Source of the DNA: Oscillospiraceae bacterium
GTDB taxonomy: Bacteria > Bacillota > Clostridia > Oscillospirales > Ruminococcaceae
DNA: 43,929 nt
Reading direction: 5' to 3'
Assembly: GCA_029067895.1 (NCBI GenBank)
Contig: JAIEDQ010000022.1
Span: 1-43,929, forward strand
Shown here: positions 17,482 to 24,996 of the stretch, piece after piece
Layout of the letters: the number at the start of each line of letters is the position of its first letter
How positions within the stretch are numbered: position 1 is the first letter of the stretch
Notes under the pieces: generated by a model
Seen by the model: only the letters and a program-made list of their open reading frames with translations
Database searches by the model: none
Told to the model about the DNA's origin: nothing
Made by a program: the position numbers and the translations under genes

Positions 17482-17583
17482 GCCTTTATCCATGCCGCCG
17501 CCTGTAGCAATGGCGGCATAATTTTGTTTCCGAGACGAGAAATAGTTTTAACATAAGTATTGCACGAAGGGAAAGCCGCCGTT
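17473..17583 (+). repeat. Dispersed intergenic repeat, copy A
   Basis: About 110 bases similar to 23471-23577. Shared blocks in the same order are AAAGGCTGAGCCTTT, GCCGCCG with CT.TAG, CCGAGACGA, TTGCACGAA and AGCCGCCGTT. Copy A overlaps the last codons and stop of the radical SAM gene and includes its terminator-like hairpin. Similarity was judged by eye. Confidence 0.65.
17492..17528 (+). terminator. Terminator after the radical SAM gene
   Basis: Stem ATGCCGCC (17492-17499) with GGCGGCAT (17512-17519) followed by AATTTTGTTT, beginning 11 bases after the stop codon. Confidence 0.7.
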
Positions 17584-17696
17584 CCAAGCAAGGAAAAATT
17601 GCCGCCGCAAGCCAAAATAAACAAAATTTTCCTCCCACAAATGCGGAATATGTCTTAAACGTCAGAAAAAATATAAGGATTTGGGCAAAAAGGCTA

Positions 17697-17725
17697 TTGC
17701 ATTTTTTGAATATCTGTGTTAGAAT
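17697..17725 (+). promoter_or_regulatory. Promoter of the epimerase gene
   Basis: TTGCAT (17697-17702) and TAGAAT (17720-17725), spacer 17 bases, about 55 bases before the ATG at 17781. Confidence 0.65.
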
Positions 17726-17780
17726 AGATGTGTGTAGAAATGCAGATGCGAAAACACTCAGGAACGGAGGGACGGATTTT

Positions 17781-18728
17781 ATGAAAACCGTTTTGATTAC
17801 CGGCGCGTCGGGGCTTATGGGCAGCGAGCTTGCTCTGGCTTTGCTCGAAAAAGGCTTTAACGTTGTCGGAGTTGACAATACACCGGGAGCGGGTACCGAT
17901 AACCCGAACTATACTTTTGTACAGGCTGCCGTAGACAATAAGGACGCTGTTATAAGGGCTATGAACGAAAATAACATAGACGCTCTGGTCCATCTGGCTT
18001 GTACGGTAGATAACGATCTGCCGAACGTTATTACTTCCGCTCACGAAAAGCAGTCGGCGGCTGTTGACAAATATCTCTACAAGTCGGCGATAGCGGCGGG
18101 CGCTTCGGACGTGATACTTGTAAGCACCCATCAGGTCTATGCTTCGCAGAAATCCCGCGAGCCTATACGCGAGACCGCCGATGAAAAGCCTACTACAGCT
18201 TACGGCAAAATGAAGTACGAAAGCGAAAAGGCTATGGCAAAGGAGATAAAAAAGGCAAGCTCCGCCAAGGGAGTTATCGCCAGAGTGTGTCCTATCTATA
18301 CCAAGGACTACGCTCCCAATCTTCACGCAAGGATATTTGACCCCAAGGACTCCTGCTCCTACATATACGGCTACGGGGACTACGGCTTCTCGTTCTGCTG
18401 CCTGTTCAATCTGGTGGACTTTATCATAGGTATCCTTACAGTATCGGGCGGCATCAACTATCAGGGCGTTTATAACGTCTGCGACTCAAAGCCCATTCTT
18501 GCTAAGGAGATAGTAGAATTTGAAAGACAGTACCACAAGCTGGGCGCGGTTATCCAGAGGAACTACGGCTCGGACGCGGTAAAATCCGCTCTGGCGTTCG
18601 GTTCAAAGAACGCGAAGATAGATTACCGCTACAACGATCTGAGTACGGTGTGCAGCAATATTTCCTACGACAACACCAAGGCGCAGAGGATTTCCACATT
18701 CCGCTGGAAGCTTTCCAATACAAAGTGA
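17781..18728 (+). CDS. NAD-dependent epimerase/dehydratase family protein
   Basis: A 315-residue short-chain dehydrogenase/reductase of the extended type. The Rossmann glycine motif is GASGLMG near residues 8-14 and the catalytic pair is YxxxK in TAYGKMKYE. A Ser/Thr before the Tyr (VSTHQVYAS) completes the triad. Such enzymes modify nucleotide sugars or related substrates; nothing in the sequence reveals which. The start at 17781 has CGGAGG 10 bases upstream and begins MKTVLITGASG as the family does, although the frame is open for 28 codons upstream. It has its own promoter and a strong terminator, so it is a single-gene unit. Confidence 0.88.
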   Translation: MKTVLITGASGLMGSELALALLEKGFNVVGVDNTPGAGTDNPNYTFVQAAVDNKDAVIRAMNENNIDALVHLACTVDNDLPNVITSAHEKQSAAVDKYLYKSAIAAGASDVILVSTHQVYASQKSREPIRETADEKPTTAYGKMKYESEKAMAKEIKKASSAKGVIARVCPIYTKDYAPNLHARIFDPKDSCSYIYGYGDYGFSFCCLFNLVDFIIGILTVSGGINYQGVYNVCDSKPILAKEIVEFERQYHKLGAVIQRNYGSDAVKSALAFGSKNAKIDYRYNDLSTVCSNISYDNTKAQRISTFRWKLSNTK

Positions 18729-18740
18729 CTGAAAAAATTT

Positions 18741-18776
18741 GTCGGAGACCAAAAAGGTCTCCGACTTTTGTATTTT
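18741..18776 (+). terminator. Strong terminator after the epimerase gene
   Basis: Perfect 10-bp stem GTCGGAGACC (18741-18750) with GGTCTCCGAC (18756-18765), loop AAAAA, then TTTTGTATTTT. Confidence 0.92.
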
Positions 18777-18793
18777 ATGGGGAACGGAGAAGA

Positions 18794-19036
18794 TCACAGT
18801 CCGGGAAGATTAAAAAGCCTGCCGAGGAAAATGACCTCCACCCCGTCCGAGGTGCGGGAAAGACTGAACACCTCCATAGGCGCGGCGTGGAGGATATTGT
18901 AGGAATTGACATAGACGGTGATATATCCCGCCGCAAAAACGATAAGCAGCGCCGCCGCGGTAACGGCAAGCAGAAGTCTGCGGCGGCGTGCGGCGGCTTT
19001 GCTCATTCTTATTCTGAATACAAAGGGACTATTCAT
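18794..19036 (-). CDS. Small single-pass membrane protein downstream of spoIIP
   Basis: An 80-residue protein with a basic segment (KAAARRRR) followed by one membrane helix (LLLAVTAAALLIVFAAGYITVY, first 20 residues most hydrophobic) and an approximately 35-residue outside tail ending IFLGRLFNLPGL. No family is recognised. The ATG at 19036 has a modest GGGAAG site; an ATG ten codons further in has none. It starts 36 bases after spoIIP on the same strand and probably shares its promoter, which suggests a sporulation-stage role by association only. Confidence 0.6.
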   Translation of the reverse strand: MNSPFVFRIRMSKAAARRRRLLLAVTAAALLIVFAAGYITVYVNSYNILHAAPMEVFSLSRTSDGVEVIFLGRLFNLPGL

Positions 19037-19072
19037 TTTTTACACTTCCCGCGGATAATAATAAGCTATGCG

Positions 19073-20317
19073 CTATGTAAGCTCCGAAAGACATTTCGCA
19101 AGGGATTTTCCCACAAGCTCGCCGCTGTATTCGGCTTGATCTATGCTGTTTGCGTGTCCGCCCATTTCAATAAGTATGGAGCCTGTGGTCAGGTCCTGAT
19201 TGTATTTGCGGTAGTCGAACAGTACGGGTCTGGTGAGTCCCGGGTGGTCGCTTTCCATCTGCCGCTGGAGCATACAGGCGAAGCGCAGGTTTTTCATGCA
19301 GTCGGGCATATTCATCGTGCCGTCGTCGCAGCCGCAGATTATCATTACCTGAGCGGCATTTTTGCCGTCAATTTCCGCAACGGGAGCAATTCTTTCTCCG
19401 CTTTCCCGCTCTATGGCGTCGCGGTGGACGTCTAAAACCACCTTTATGGAGGGGTACTCTTCAAGATATTTCTGCACAGTCTCACGGCTCAGGTCGTAGC
19501 TTCCGTTATAGGACGGGTAGTCGTGCAGGGTGGTGTCGTGGATAACGCCTATTCCCGCGGCTTCAAGCTGTTCGGCAATTTTGTCCCCAACGGCAGCCAT
19601 GTTCATTGACCTGTCGGTGGTGCGGGAGTTGAAGCTTGCGTCGTAGAAATCCCTTTCGTAAGGCTCGTAGCTTTCCGTTGCGTGGGTGTGCATTATCAAT
19701 ACTTGGGGGAGCAGGTCGTTATTTTTTTCAACGGTAAAATCGGGCAGCAGACGGCTTTCCTCCAGAACGCGCTTATTGGAAACGCTGGTGACGTTTCTCA
19801 CCTGTCCCGCAATGTCAAGGTCAACATAGGTCTCACCTTTCATATATCCGTAGGTCATGGAGGTGATAGTTCCGTCGTGATTTTCAAGGCTTTCGGGGTA
19901 AGGCTTGGGACCCGCGTCGGGCTTCTCGTCGGGGACAAATCTTTCCTCGTCGGAGCTGTTGGGAATTTCAAGCTCTCCCCATGAGAGCATTTCGCTGTCG
20001 TCCACGGTGAAAAGTGCGGAGCGGCTTTCCTTGGGAAGTCCGGTGGCAGGCTTGTCCGCGGAAATGTTTTCATCGGGGAGTTGCTCGGACTGTTCCGCGG
20101 AATGCTCGGACGCAGGGAAAACGTCCCCTACCGAAAGCATCGCGGAGGCTTTCGCCGCCGTAAACGCCGCATAGGACGCCGAGGACGCTCCGCCTAAAAC
20201 AGGCAGGGCGAACAGGAGTACTCCCGCCGCCGCGGAAGCGAATACGGCAAGCCCTGCAAAAGCAGGTCTGCGGTTTTGGTTTCTTCTGCCGACGTTTCGG
20301 CAGCTTTGGGAAAGCAT
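19073..20317 (-). CDS. spoIIP: Stage II sporulation protein P, cell-wall amidase
   Basis: Membrane-anchored N-acetylmuramoyl-L-alanine amidase that, with SpoIID and SpoIIM, thins septal peptidoglycan so the mother cell can engulf the forespore. The 414 residues have one N-terminal membrane helix (about 20-43), a Ser/Glu-rich linker, then the amidase domain with IMHTHATESY, LDVHRDAIER and IEMGGHANSI, matching the zinc and catalytic positions of the family. AAAGGAGGAG lies before the ATG. A sigma-E-like promoter is visible upstream. Length and architecture are typical. Confidence 0.93.
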   Translation of the reverse strand: MLSQSCRNVGRRNQNRRPAFAGLAVFASAAAGVLLFALPVLGGASSASYAAFTAAKASAMLSVGDVFPASEHSAEQSEQLPDENISADKPATGLPKESRSALFTVDDSEMLSWGELEIPNSSDEERFVPDEKPDAGPKPYPESLENHDGTITSMTYGYMKGETYVDLDIAGQVRNVTSVSNKRVLEESRLLPDFTVEKNNDLLPQVLIMHTHATESYEPYERDFYDASFNSRTTDRSMNMAAVGDKIAEQLEAAGIGVIHDTTLHDYPSYNGSYDLSRETVQKYLEEYPSIKVVLDVHRDAIERESGERIAPVAEIDGKNAAQVMIICGCDDGTMNMPDCMKNLRFACMLQRQMESDHPGLTRPVLFDYRKYNQDLTTGSILIEMGGHANSIDQAEYSGELVGKSLAKCLSELT

Positions 20318-20348
20318 AGATACTCCTCCTTTCGGCTATTGTTTCTAT

Positions 20349-20378
20349 ATAGTATGCCGGCAGAGGGGTAAAATATTC
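20349..20378 (-). promoter_or_regulatory. Sigma-E-like (mother cell) promoter of spoIIP
   Basis: Minus strand GAATATT (20372-20378) and CATACTAT (20349-20356) with a 15-base spacer, against the Bacillus sigma-E consensus KMATATT-N14/15-CATACAHT: one mismatch. spoIIP is sigma-E dependent in Bacillus, which agrees. Confidence 0.65.
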
Positions 20379-20453
20379 CTGCGCACGGCAATAAGGTCGG
20401 ACAATTTGTAAGTCAGTTCAGCGCGCTGTCTAACGAACCTTTAGGCTGCGATA

Positions 20454-20482
20454 TTGACAAAAATCCCGCCGTATGTTAAAAT
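20454..20482 (+). promoter_or_regulatory. Promoter of the PHP-domain gene
   Basis: TTGACA (20454-20459), 17-base spacer, TAAAAT (20477-20482), about 55 bases before the start codon. Confidence 0.82.
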
Positions 20483-20535
20483 TAAACTCTACAGAGACAT
20501 TTCTCCCACACTTTTAAATGAAAAGAGCAGATAAA

Positions 20536-21231
20536 ATGTATAAGTACGAAACTCATATGCACACTCGTGAAGCAAGCGCCTGCGCCTGGTCAACCGGTGC
20601 GGAAATGGCTGAAAAATACAAAGCCGAGGGTTACACGGGAATAATCGTTACCGACCACTTTTTCAACGGAAACTCCGCAATACCGCGGGATCTGCCGTGG
20701 AAAGAACGGATAGAGCTTTACTGCAAGGGATACGAGAATGCGAAAGCCCGTGGAGACGAGATAGATCTGGACGTGTTTTTCGGCTTTGAGTACGGGGACG
20801 GCGGTTCGGATTTCCTTGTGTACGGTCTTGACAAGCAGTGGCTTATCAAAAACGACCATATCCTTGATATTGGTCTTACGGACTTTCTGGAATATGCCCG
20901 CTCCTGCGGCGGCTTTGTAGTCCACGCGCACCCGTTCAGGGAATACGAATATATACGCTCCACCGTTCACGCTCCCCGCTTTGTGGACGCGGTGGAGGGC
21001 GTAAACGCCTCACACTGCAAAGCGGGTCACTGTGAGTTCAACGACAGGGCAAAGCTTTTCGCGGAGTGGTACGGACTTCCCATAACAGGCGGCTCGGACG
21101 CCCACAACACGGCGGACAAATGGTACGGCGGCGGAGTTCTGTCCGAAACGAAATTCTCCTCCGTCATGGATTACGCAAGGGCTGTGGCGGAAAGAAAGGT
21201 CGTCTGCATAGACCCCTGCGAAAATAAATAA
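20536..21231 (+). CDS. PHP-domain metal-dependent phosphoesterase
   Basis: A 231-residue PHP (polymerase and histidinol phosphatase) domain protein. Metal-binding motifs are visible in order: HMHTRE near the N-terminus, TDHFFNG, an E in FFGFEYGDG, HAHPFREYE and GSDAH. The family cleaves phosphoesters with two or three metal ions; substrates vary (histidinol phosphate, nucleotides, oligoribonucleotides) and cannot be told here. The start is uncertain: ATG at 20536 aligns with the family and has a weak AGAG site, while an in-frame ATG at 20518 has no site. It has a consensus-like promoter and a terminator shared with rnr, so it is transcribed alone. Confidence 0.85.
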   Translation: MYKYETHMHTREASACAWSTGAEMAEKYKAEGYTGIIVTDHFFNGNSAIPRDLPWKERIELYCKGYENAKARGDEIDLDVFFGFEYGDGGSDFLVYGLDKQWLIKNDHILDIGLTDFLEYARSCGGFVVHAHPFREYEYIRSTVHAPRFVDAVEGVNASHCKAGHCEFNDRAKLFAEWYGLPITGGSDAHNTADKWYGGGVLSETKFSSVMDYARAVAERKVVCIDPCENK

Positions 21232-21237
21232 ATAAAA

Positions 21238-21284
21238 CAAAAACCGTCAGGGAAAAACTTTTCCCGACGGTTTTTAAATTTTTT
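21238..21284. terminator. Bidirectional terminator between the PHP gene and rnr
   Basis: Stem AAACCGTC.GGGAAAA pairing with TTTTCCC.GACGGTTT, flanked by A/T-rich tails on both strands (TTTTTAAATTTTTT on plus, TTTTTGTTTTATTT on minus). It serves the two convergent genes. Confidence 0.88.
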
Positions 21285-21299
21285 GTTTGGGACGACCTT

Positions 21300-23450
21300 T
21301 TACTCGTCCTCTAAGCGGCAGTCTCCCTCAACAACAAAATCCACCTGTCCCGCGCTTACATTAGCCGCCGCGCAGATAACGCTGATTTTATCGCCGACAC
21401 GGTATACCGACTTGCCCTCCTTTGTAAAGGCAAACCGTCCGTCATAATCGTAAGGACCGTTTTTCAGCGTGTCCATACGGACAAGTCCCTCAACGGTGTT
21501 GGGAAGCTCCACAAAAAATCCGAACTCCTGCACCGAGGATATCATTCCCTCAAAGCGTTCGCCGATATGTGCGGACATATATTCCGCCGTGTAGCAGTCG
21601 TCGCAGGCGCGTTCAATACGCATTGCAACAAGCTCCCTCTCCGAGGACTGGTGAGCCGCCTCGTTGGCAAAAGCTGCATAACGCTTCCGTATACGGTCGG
21701 GAGTCTCCTTGTTGTAGCACAGGTCTGTAAGAATACGGTGTATCGCCAAGTCGGGATAACGCCTGATAGGAGAAGTAAAGTGAGCGTAATCGTCAAGCAC
21801 CAGTCCGAAGTGTCCAAGGGGTTCGTCGCTGTACTTCGCCTTTGCCATAGACCGCAGCACCATGCTGTTCACCACAGGAGCAAGGGGGGAGTCCTTTGTC
21901 TTTTCAAGTATCTCCGCCAAGTGCTTCGGCTTCACGCTTGTAAAGTGGGGAACGGCAATTCCCATGACAGAAACAGTCTCCACAAGCTCGCCTATCTTTT
22001 CGGGGGAGGGGTCTTCATGGACGCGGTAGACAAACGGAATGTTCGCTTCCTTTGCAAGTCTTGCCGCCGCAGTGTTCGCCATGAGCATAAACTCCTCAAT
22101 GATAAGCTCGCTTCGTCCCCGCTCCCGCTTTTTGACGTCCACGCACACGTCGTTTTCGTCTATTATCAGCTTGCTTTCCGAGGTCTCAATCTGGGGAGCG
22201 CCGCGGCGCAGCTTGTTCGCGGTCAATATTGACGCAAGCTCGTCCATAAGCAGAATGCTCCTTGTCAGACCGCCGTACTTTTCCGCAAGATCTACCGAAA
22301 CTCCCTCGCCGCTTTTTATGCCGTCAAGCAGGGTGTTTATCTCGCTGTACACGCCCTTTACACGGGAGCGGATTATGGTCTTGCTGAATTTGTAGTCGGT
22401 GAGATTTCCCTCAAAGTCCAGCTTCATAAGGCAGGAAAACGCAAGCCTGTCCTCCTGCGGGTTAAGGGAGCATATGCCGTTTGAAAGCTCCTTCGGCAGC
22501 ATGGGCACAACCTTGTTGGCGTAGTAAATGGACGTGCCGCGGAGCATAGCGTCGTTGTCAAGCTCCGAACCCGCCTTTACGTAAAAGGATACGTCCGCAA
22601 TGTGTACTCCAAGCTTCCAGCCGTTTTCGTCACGGGAAACCGATATCGCGTCGTCGATATCCTTTGTGTCCGCGCCGTCTATGGTGAAGATCACCTCGTC
22701 CCGCAGGTCGAGACGCTTATAAAGCTCGTCCAGAGGGATACCCTTGCGCTCCGCGGTCTTAGCCTCGTCAAGCACCTGGGAGGGGAAGTCCGTTTCGATA
22801 CCGTTTGTATAGAGCAAAGCGTCCGCACTGCTTTTGGCTTTTCCGCTGTCGCCGAAAATAGCCTTGATGCGCACCCTGTGCTCGGAATGCTTTTCGCCGC
22901 GGCGGGAGATCTCCGCCAGCACCTTGTCGCCAACTCTTACGGGAATGTCTATCGCCGAAACTATCATAAGGTCTCTCGAAAGTGTATCGGGACGTATGCA
23001 GACGGTGTTGCCCTCCTTTTCCACCGTACCCGAAAACTCGGTGAAGCCGATCTCGGCAATGGAGACGACTTCGCCCTCTGGAAGCTCTCCCCGCGGCGGC
23101 AGAAGTCTTGCCATGACGATATCGCCGGGCATTGCGCCCTTGAGGAATTTTCCCGGAACGAATACCTCCGAGCCGTCCTCACGCTCGATAAAGCCGAACG
23201 TCCTGTTTAGTCTCGACACAGTCGCGCGGAAAAGTCCCGCATCGGAGCAAAACTTTATGCCGCTTTTGTCCTCGGTGATCGTGCCGTCCCGCTTAAGCTC
23301 CGCTATCGCCGCAGCAAAAGCGGCAGCGTTCTGCCGTCTGCCCTTGCAGGAGGCGTAAAGCTTTTTGTAGGGAACGCCTCTGCCGCCCTTTGACATCTGC
23401 GACAGCAAAGCCTTTATTCTGTTTTTGTAAATATCCTTTTGTTCAGCCAT
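21300..23450 (-). CDS. rnr: Ribonuclease R
   Basis: 3'-5' exoribonuclease of the RNB family that degrades structured RNA and works with tmRNA in quality control. The 716 residues have an N-terminal winged-helix region, cold-shock domains, the RNB catalytic segment with the metal-binding run DGADTKDIDDAIS, the late RNB signature HFTSPIRRYPDL and a C-terminal S1 domain (GMISSVQEFGFFVELPNTVEG). The start at 23450 has GGAG 9 bases upstream; the GTG two codons earlier is too close to that site. secG lies upstream in the usual secG-rnr order, although a repeat element and terminator separate them. Confidence 0.95.
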   Translation of the reverse strand: MAEQKDIYKNRIKALLSQMSKGGRGVPYKKLYASCKGRRQNAAAFAAAIAELKRDGTITEDKSGIKFCSDAGLFRATVSRLNRTFGFIEREDGSEVFVPGKFLKGAMPGDIVMARLLPPRGELPEGEVVSIAEIGFTEFSGTVEKEGNTVCIRPDTLSRDLMIVSAIDIPVRVGDKVLAEISRRGEKHSEHRVRIKAIFGDSGKAKSSADALLYTNGIETDFPSQVLDEAKTAERKGIPLDELYKRLDLRDEVIFTIDGADTKDIDDAISVSRDENGWKLGVHIADVSFYVKAGSELDNDAMLRGTSIYYANKVVPMLPKELSNGICSLNPQEDRLAFSCLMKLDFEGNLTDYKFSKTIIRSRVKGVYSEINTLLDGIKSGEGVSVDLAEKYGGLTRSILLMDELASILTANKLRRGAPQIETSESKLIIDENDVCVDVKKRERGRSELIIEEFMLMANTAAARLAKEANIPFVYRVHEDPSPEKIGELVETVSVMGIAVPHFTSVKPKHLAEILEKTKDSPLAPVVNSMVLRSMAKAKYSDEPLGHFGLVLDDYAHFTSPIRRYPDLAIHRILTDLCYNKETPDRIRKRYAAFANEAAHQSSERELVAMRIERACDDCYTAEYMSAHIGERFEGMISSVQEFGFFVELPNTVEGLVRMDTLKNGPYDYDGRFAFTKEGKSVYRVGDKISVICAAANVSAGQVDFVVEGDCRLEDE

Positions 23451-23470
23451 ATCCACAGTCTCCTTTCACG

Positions 23471-23577
23471 AAAGGCTGAGCCTTTTTTCTTGCCGCCGTC
23501 TATAGTGAGCAGCCGTAATGTTTTCCCGAGACGACAGGCAGCTTTAGAACAAGGATTGCACGAAATGAGCCGCCGTT
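23471..23577 (+). repeat. Dispersed intergenic repeat, copy B
   Basis: About 107 bases, similar in block order to 17473-17583 (AAAGGCTGAGCCTTT, TGCCGCCG, CCGAGACGA, ATTGCACGAA, AGCCGCCGTT). It sits between secG and rnr, opposite in direction to both genes. Confidence 0.65.
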
Positions 23578-23586
23578 TTTCCTGCT

Positions 23587-23621
23587 AAAGAAAAAGTCCC
23601 GCGCTTTACGCAGCGCAGGAC
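23587..23621 (-). terminator. Terminator after secG
   Basis: Minus-strand hairpin with outer arms GTCC/GGAC and inner GCGC/GCGC (23596-23621) followed by TTTTTCTTT, about 17 bases after the secG stop. Confidence 0.78.
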
Positions 23622-23637
23622 ATGACGGCATAAAAAC

Positions 23638-23913
23638 TCAGCTTGCGCTGACTCTGCTTATTATCGCAGGGATAATGTTGACCGCAACGGTCACAACGAA
23701 AAACACGATAGCCAGAAGCTTTGTAAGCCTTGCGAGAGCCTGCTCGCGGGAGCTGCTGACGTCGCCCTTGCCGAAAAAGTTATCGCTCTGACCGGACAGA
23801 GCCGCGCTCATATCCTGCTGCTTCTGCTCCTGCATCATAGTAAGGATTATAATAAGCACGCTGCATATAAGCATAATAATTCCGCCGATTATCTGTATAG
23901 CGCCGAATGCCAT
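23638..23913 (-). CDS. secG: Preprotein translocase subunit SecG
   Basis: Small accessory membrane subunit of the SecYEG protein export channel. The 91 residues have two membrane helices (about 8-27 and 66-86) and the family signature between them (GQSDNFFGKG followed by an ARLTK segment). AAAGGAGG is well placed before the ATG. A promoter with TTGCAA and TATACT is visible 40 bases upstream. The neighbour rnr is the usual partner. Confidence 0.94.
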   Translation of the reverse strand: MAFGAIQIIGGIIMLICSVLIIILTMMQEQKQQDMSAALSGQSDNFFGKGDVSSSREQALARLTKLLAIVFFVVTVAVNIIPAIISRVSAS

Positions 23914-23951
23914 TTGCTGTACCTCCTTTAAAAGTATAGGTTATCCTTAAC

Positions 23952-23980
23952 AGTATAGCACATTATTTTACGGATTGCAA
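23952..23980 (-). promoter_or_regulatory. Promoter of secG
   Basis: Minus strand TTGCAA (23975-23980), 17-base spacer, TATACT (23952-23957), about 38 bases before the secG ATG. Confidence 0.72.
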
Positions 23981-24063
23981 GGGGTTATAAAAAATTTTAC
24001 AACTTTTGTTAAAATTTTTATTTGGCGGGGAATCCCCGCTTAATTGTGATCTGACTTACGAAA

Positions 24064-24663
24064 TCAATAATCTTCCCGTCTCTCCGCAAAGTACATTCCA
24101 ATGTTTTTGAGTTCGTCGGGCAAATCGTAAACAGTTTTCCCATTTACGGTTATTTTGTTGCATTCGCCGGGAAATTCATAGCTGAAAGTATCCCAAGCCG
24201 TAACGAGGCTTTCACAGCGGGAAATATTATGCGAATTGAAAATATCTGTATAATTTTCGATATTATTCGCAAGCAGCGATATCACGTTATATTTGTCCCG
24301 CATTATCTCCGTCGCCTGACCGTGCACGCCGAACCCGAAACTGCTCATACCGTCGTTGATAAGCAGATATCCGTACTGCGAGAGAATTTCAAGAGCCTGT
24401 TCCGCGTTCAGCCCGTCAATATAGTAAACGTCAATATGACGGGGGTCTGTGTCGTTTTTCCGAAGCTTTTCCTCGTCACGCTGATTGGTGGGAAACTCCA
24501 GAAAAAAGAACATAGGCTTGTCGTGCATAAGGATATAATCCCGAATAACCGCTTCTATTTTGTCGGCATTTACGTTTGCAATAATTTTATTTTCAAGAAT
24601 TTCGTACTGCTCCGAAAGCATATCGGCTTTTGGAGCAGTGCAGCCCTCTGTCATTTTCAGCAA
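24064..24663 (-). CDS. Hypothetical protein of the AT-rich accessory island
   Basis: A 199-residue soluble protein that I do not recognise. It is predicted mixed alpha/beta, with segments MFFFLEFPTNQRDEEK, VYYIDGLNAEQALEIL and GMSSFGFGVHGQ. There is no signal peptide or membrane helix. The start is TTG at 24663, supported by GGAG 9 bases upstream; the next ATG three codons in is poorly placed. It is the last of three co-directional genes in DNA more AT-rich than the surroundings. Its size and position after a possible toxin-like fusion would suit an immunity protein, which is a guess from context. Confidence 0.6.
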   Translation of the reverse strand: MLKMTEGCTAPKADMLSEQYEILENKIIANVNADKIEAVIRDYILMHDKPMFFFLEFPTNQRDEEKLRKNDTDPRHIDVYYIDGLNAEQALEILSQYGYLLINDGMSSFGFGVHGQATEIMRDKYNVISLLANNIENYTDIFNSHNISRCESLVTAWDTFSYEFPGECNKITVNGKTVYDLPDELKNIGMYFAERREDY

Positions 24664-24693
24664 TGGTGGTCACTCCAGTCTTATTTTTTCGGA

Positions 24694-24978
24694 TTATAAA
24701 TTCCTGCCTGTGATCTCTGCGTCTAAAATTATATCTCTTATCCTTGCGCCGTCGATCTCATAGTCGAGCAGCGCGTCAATTGACGGCAGCAATATGTCTA
24801 TTCCCTCAAAGCCGTTTTCTTTTGGTGAGTAAAGGTTGATATTATCAACTTCAAGACGCGTAATGCCGTATAATTTACCGCGGTATATGAACTCTACTTC
24901 GCAGCCATAAATTACGCTTTCTTTGAATTCGTTAATGGTTTCAAATTTGTTTGAATCGTTATTGTATATTTTTGACAT
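24694..24978 (-). CDS. Small protein sharing a domain with its upstream neighbour
   Basis: A 94-residue protein. Residues 11-94 align without large gaps to residues 360-445 of the DUF4417 fusion encoded just upstream. Both have F-E-x3-E-x-K, then G-x-E-x2-F-x-Y-x-G-x2-YGI, then a variable stretch, and end in R-x-L. About a dozen of the first 30 aligned positions are identical. The domain is small, acidic and probably beta-rich; I do not know its family. CAGGAGG precedes the ATG. It starts 18 bases after the fusion gene's stop, so the two are almost certainly co-transcribed. Confidence 0.68.
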   Translation of the reverse strand: MSKIYNNDSNKFETINEFKESVIYGCEVEFIYRGKLYGITRLEVDNINLYSPKENGFEGIDILLPSIDALLDYEIDGARIRDIILDAEITGRNL

Positions 24979-24996
24979 AGCTTTATTTACCTCCTG

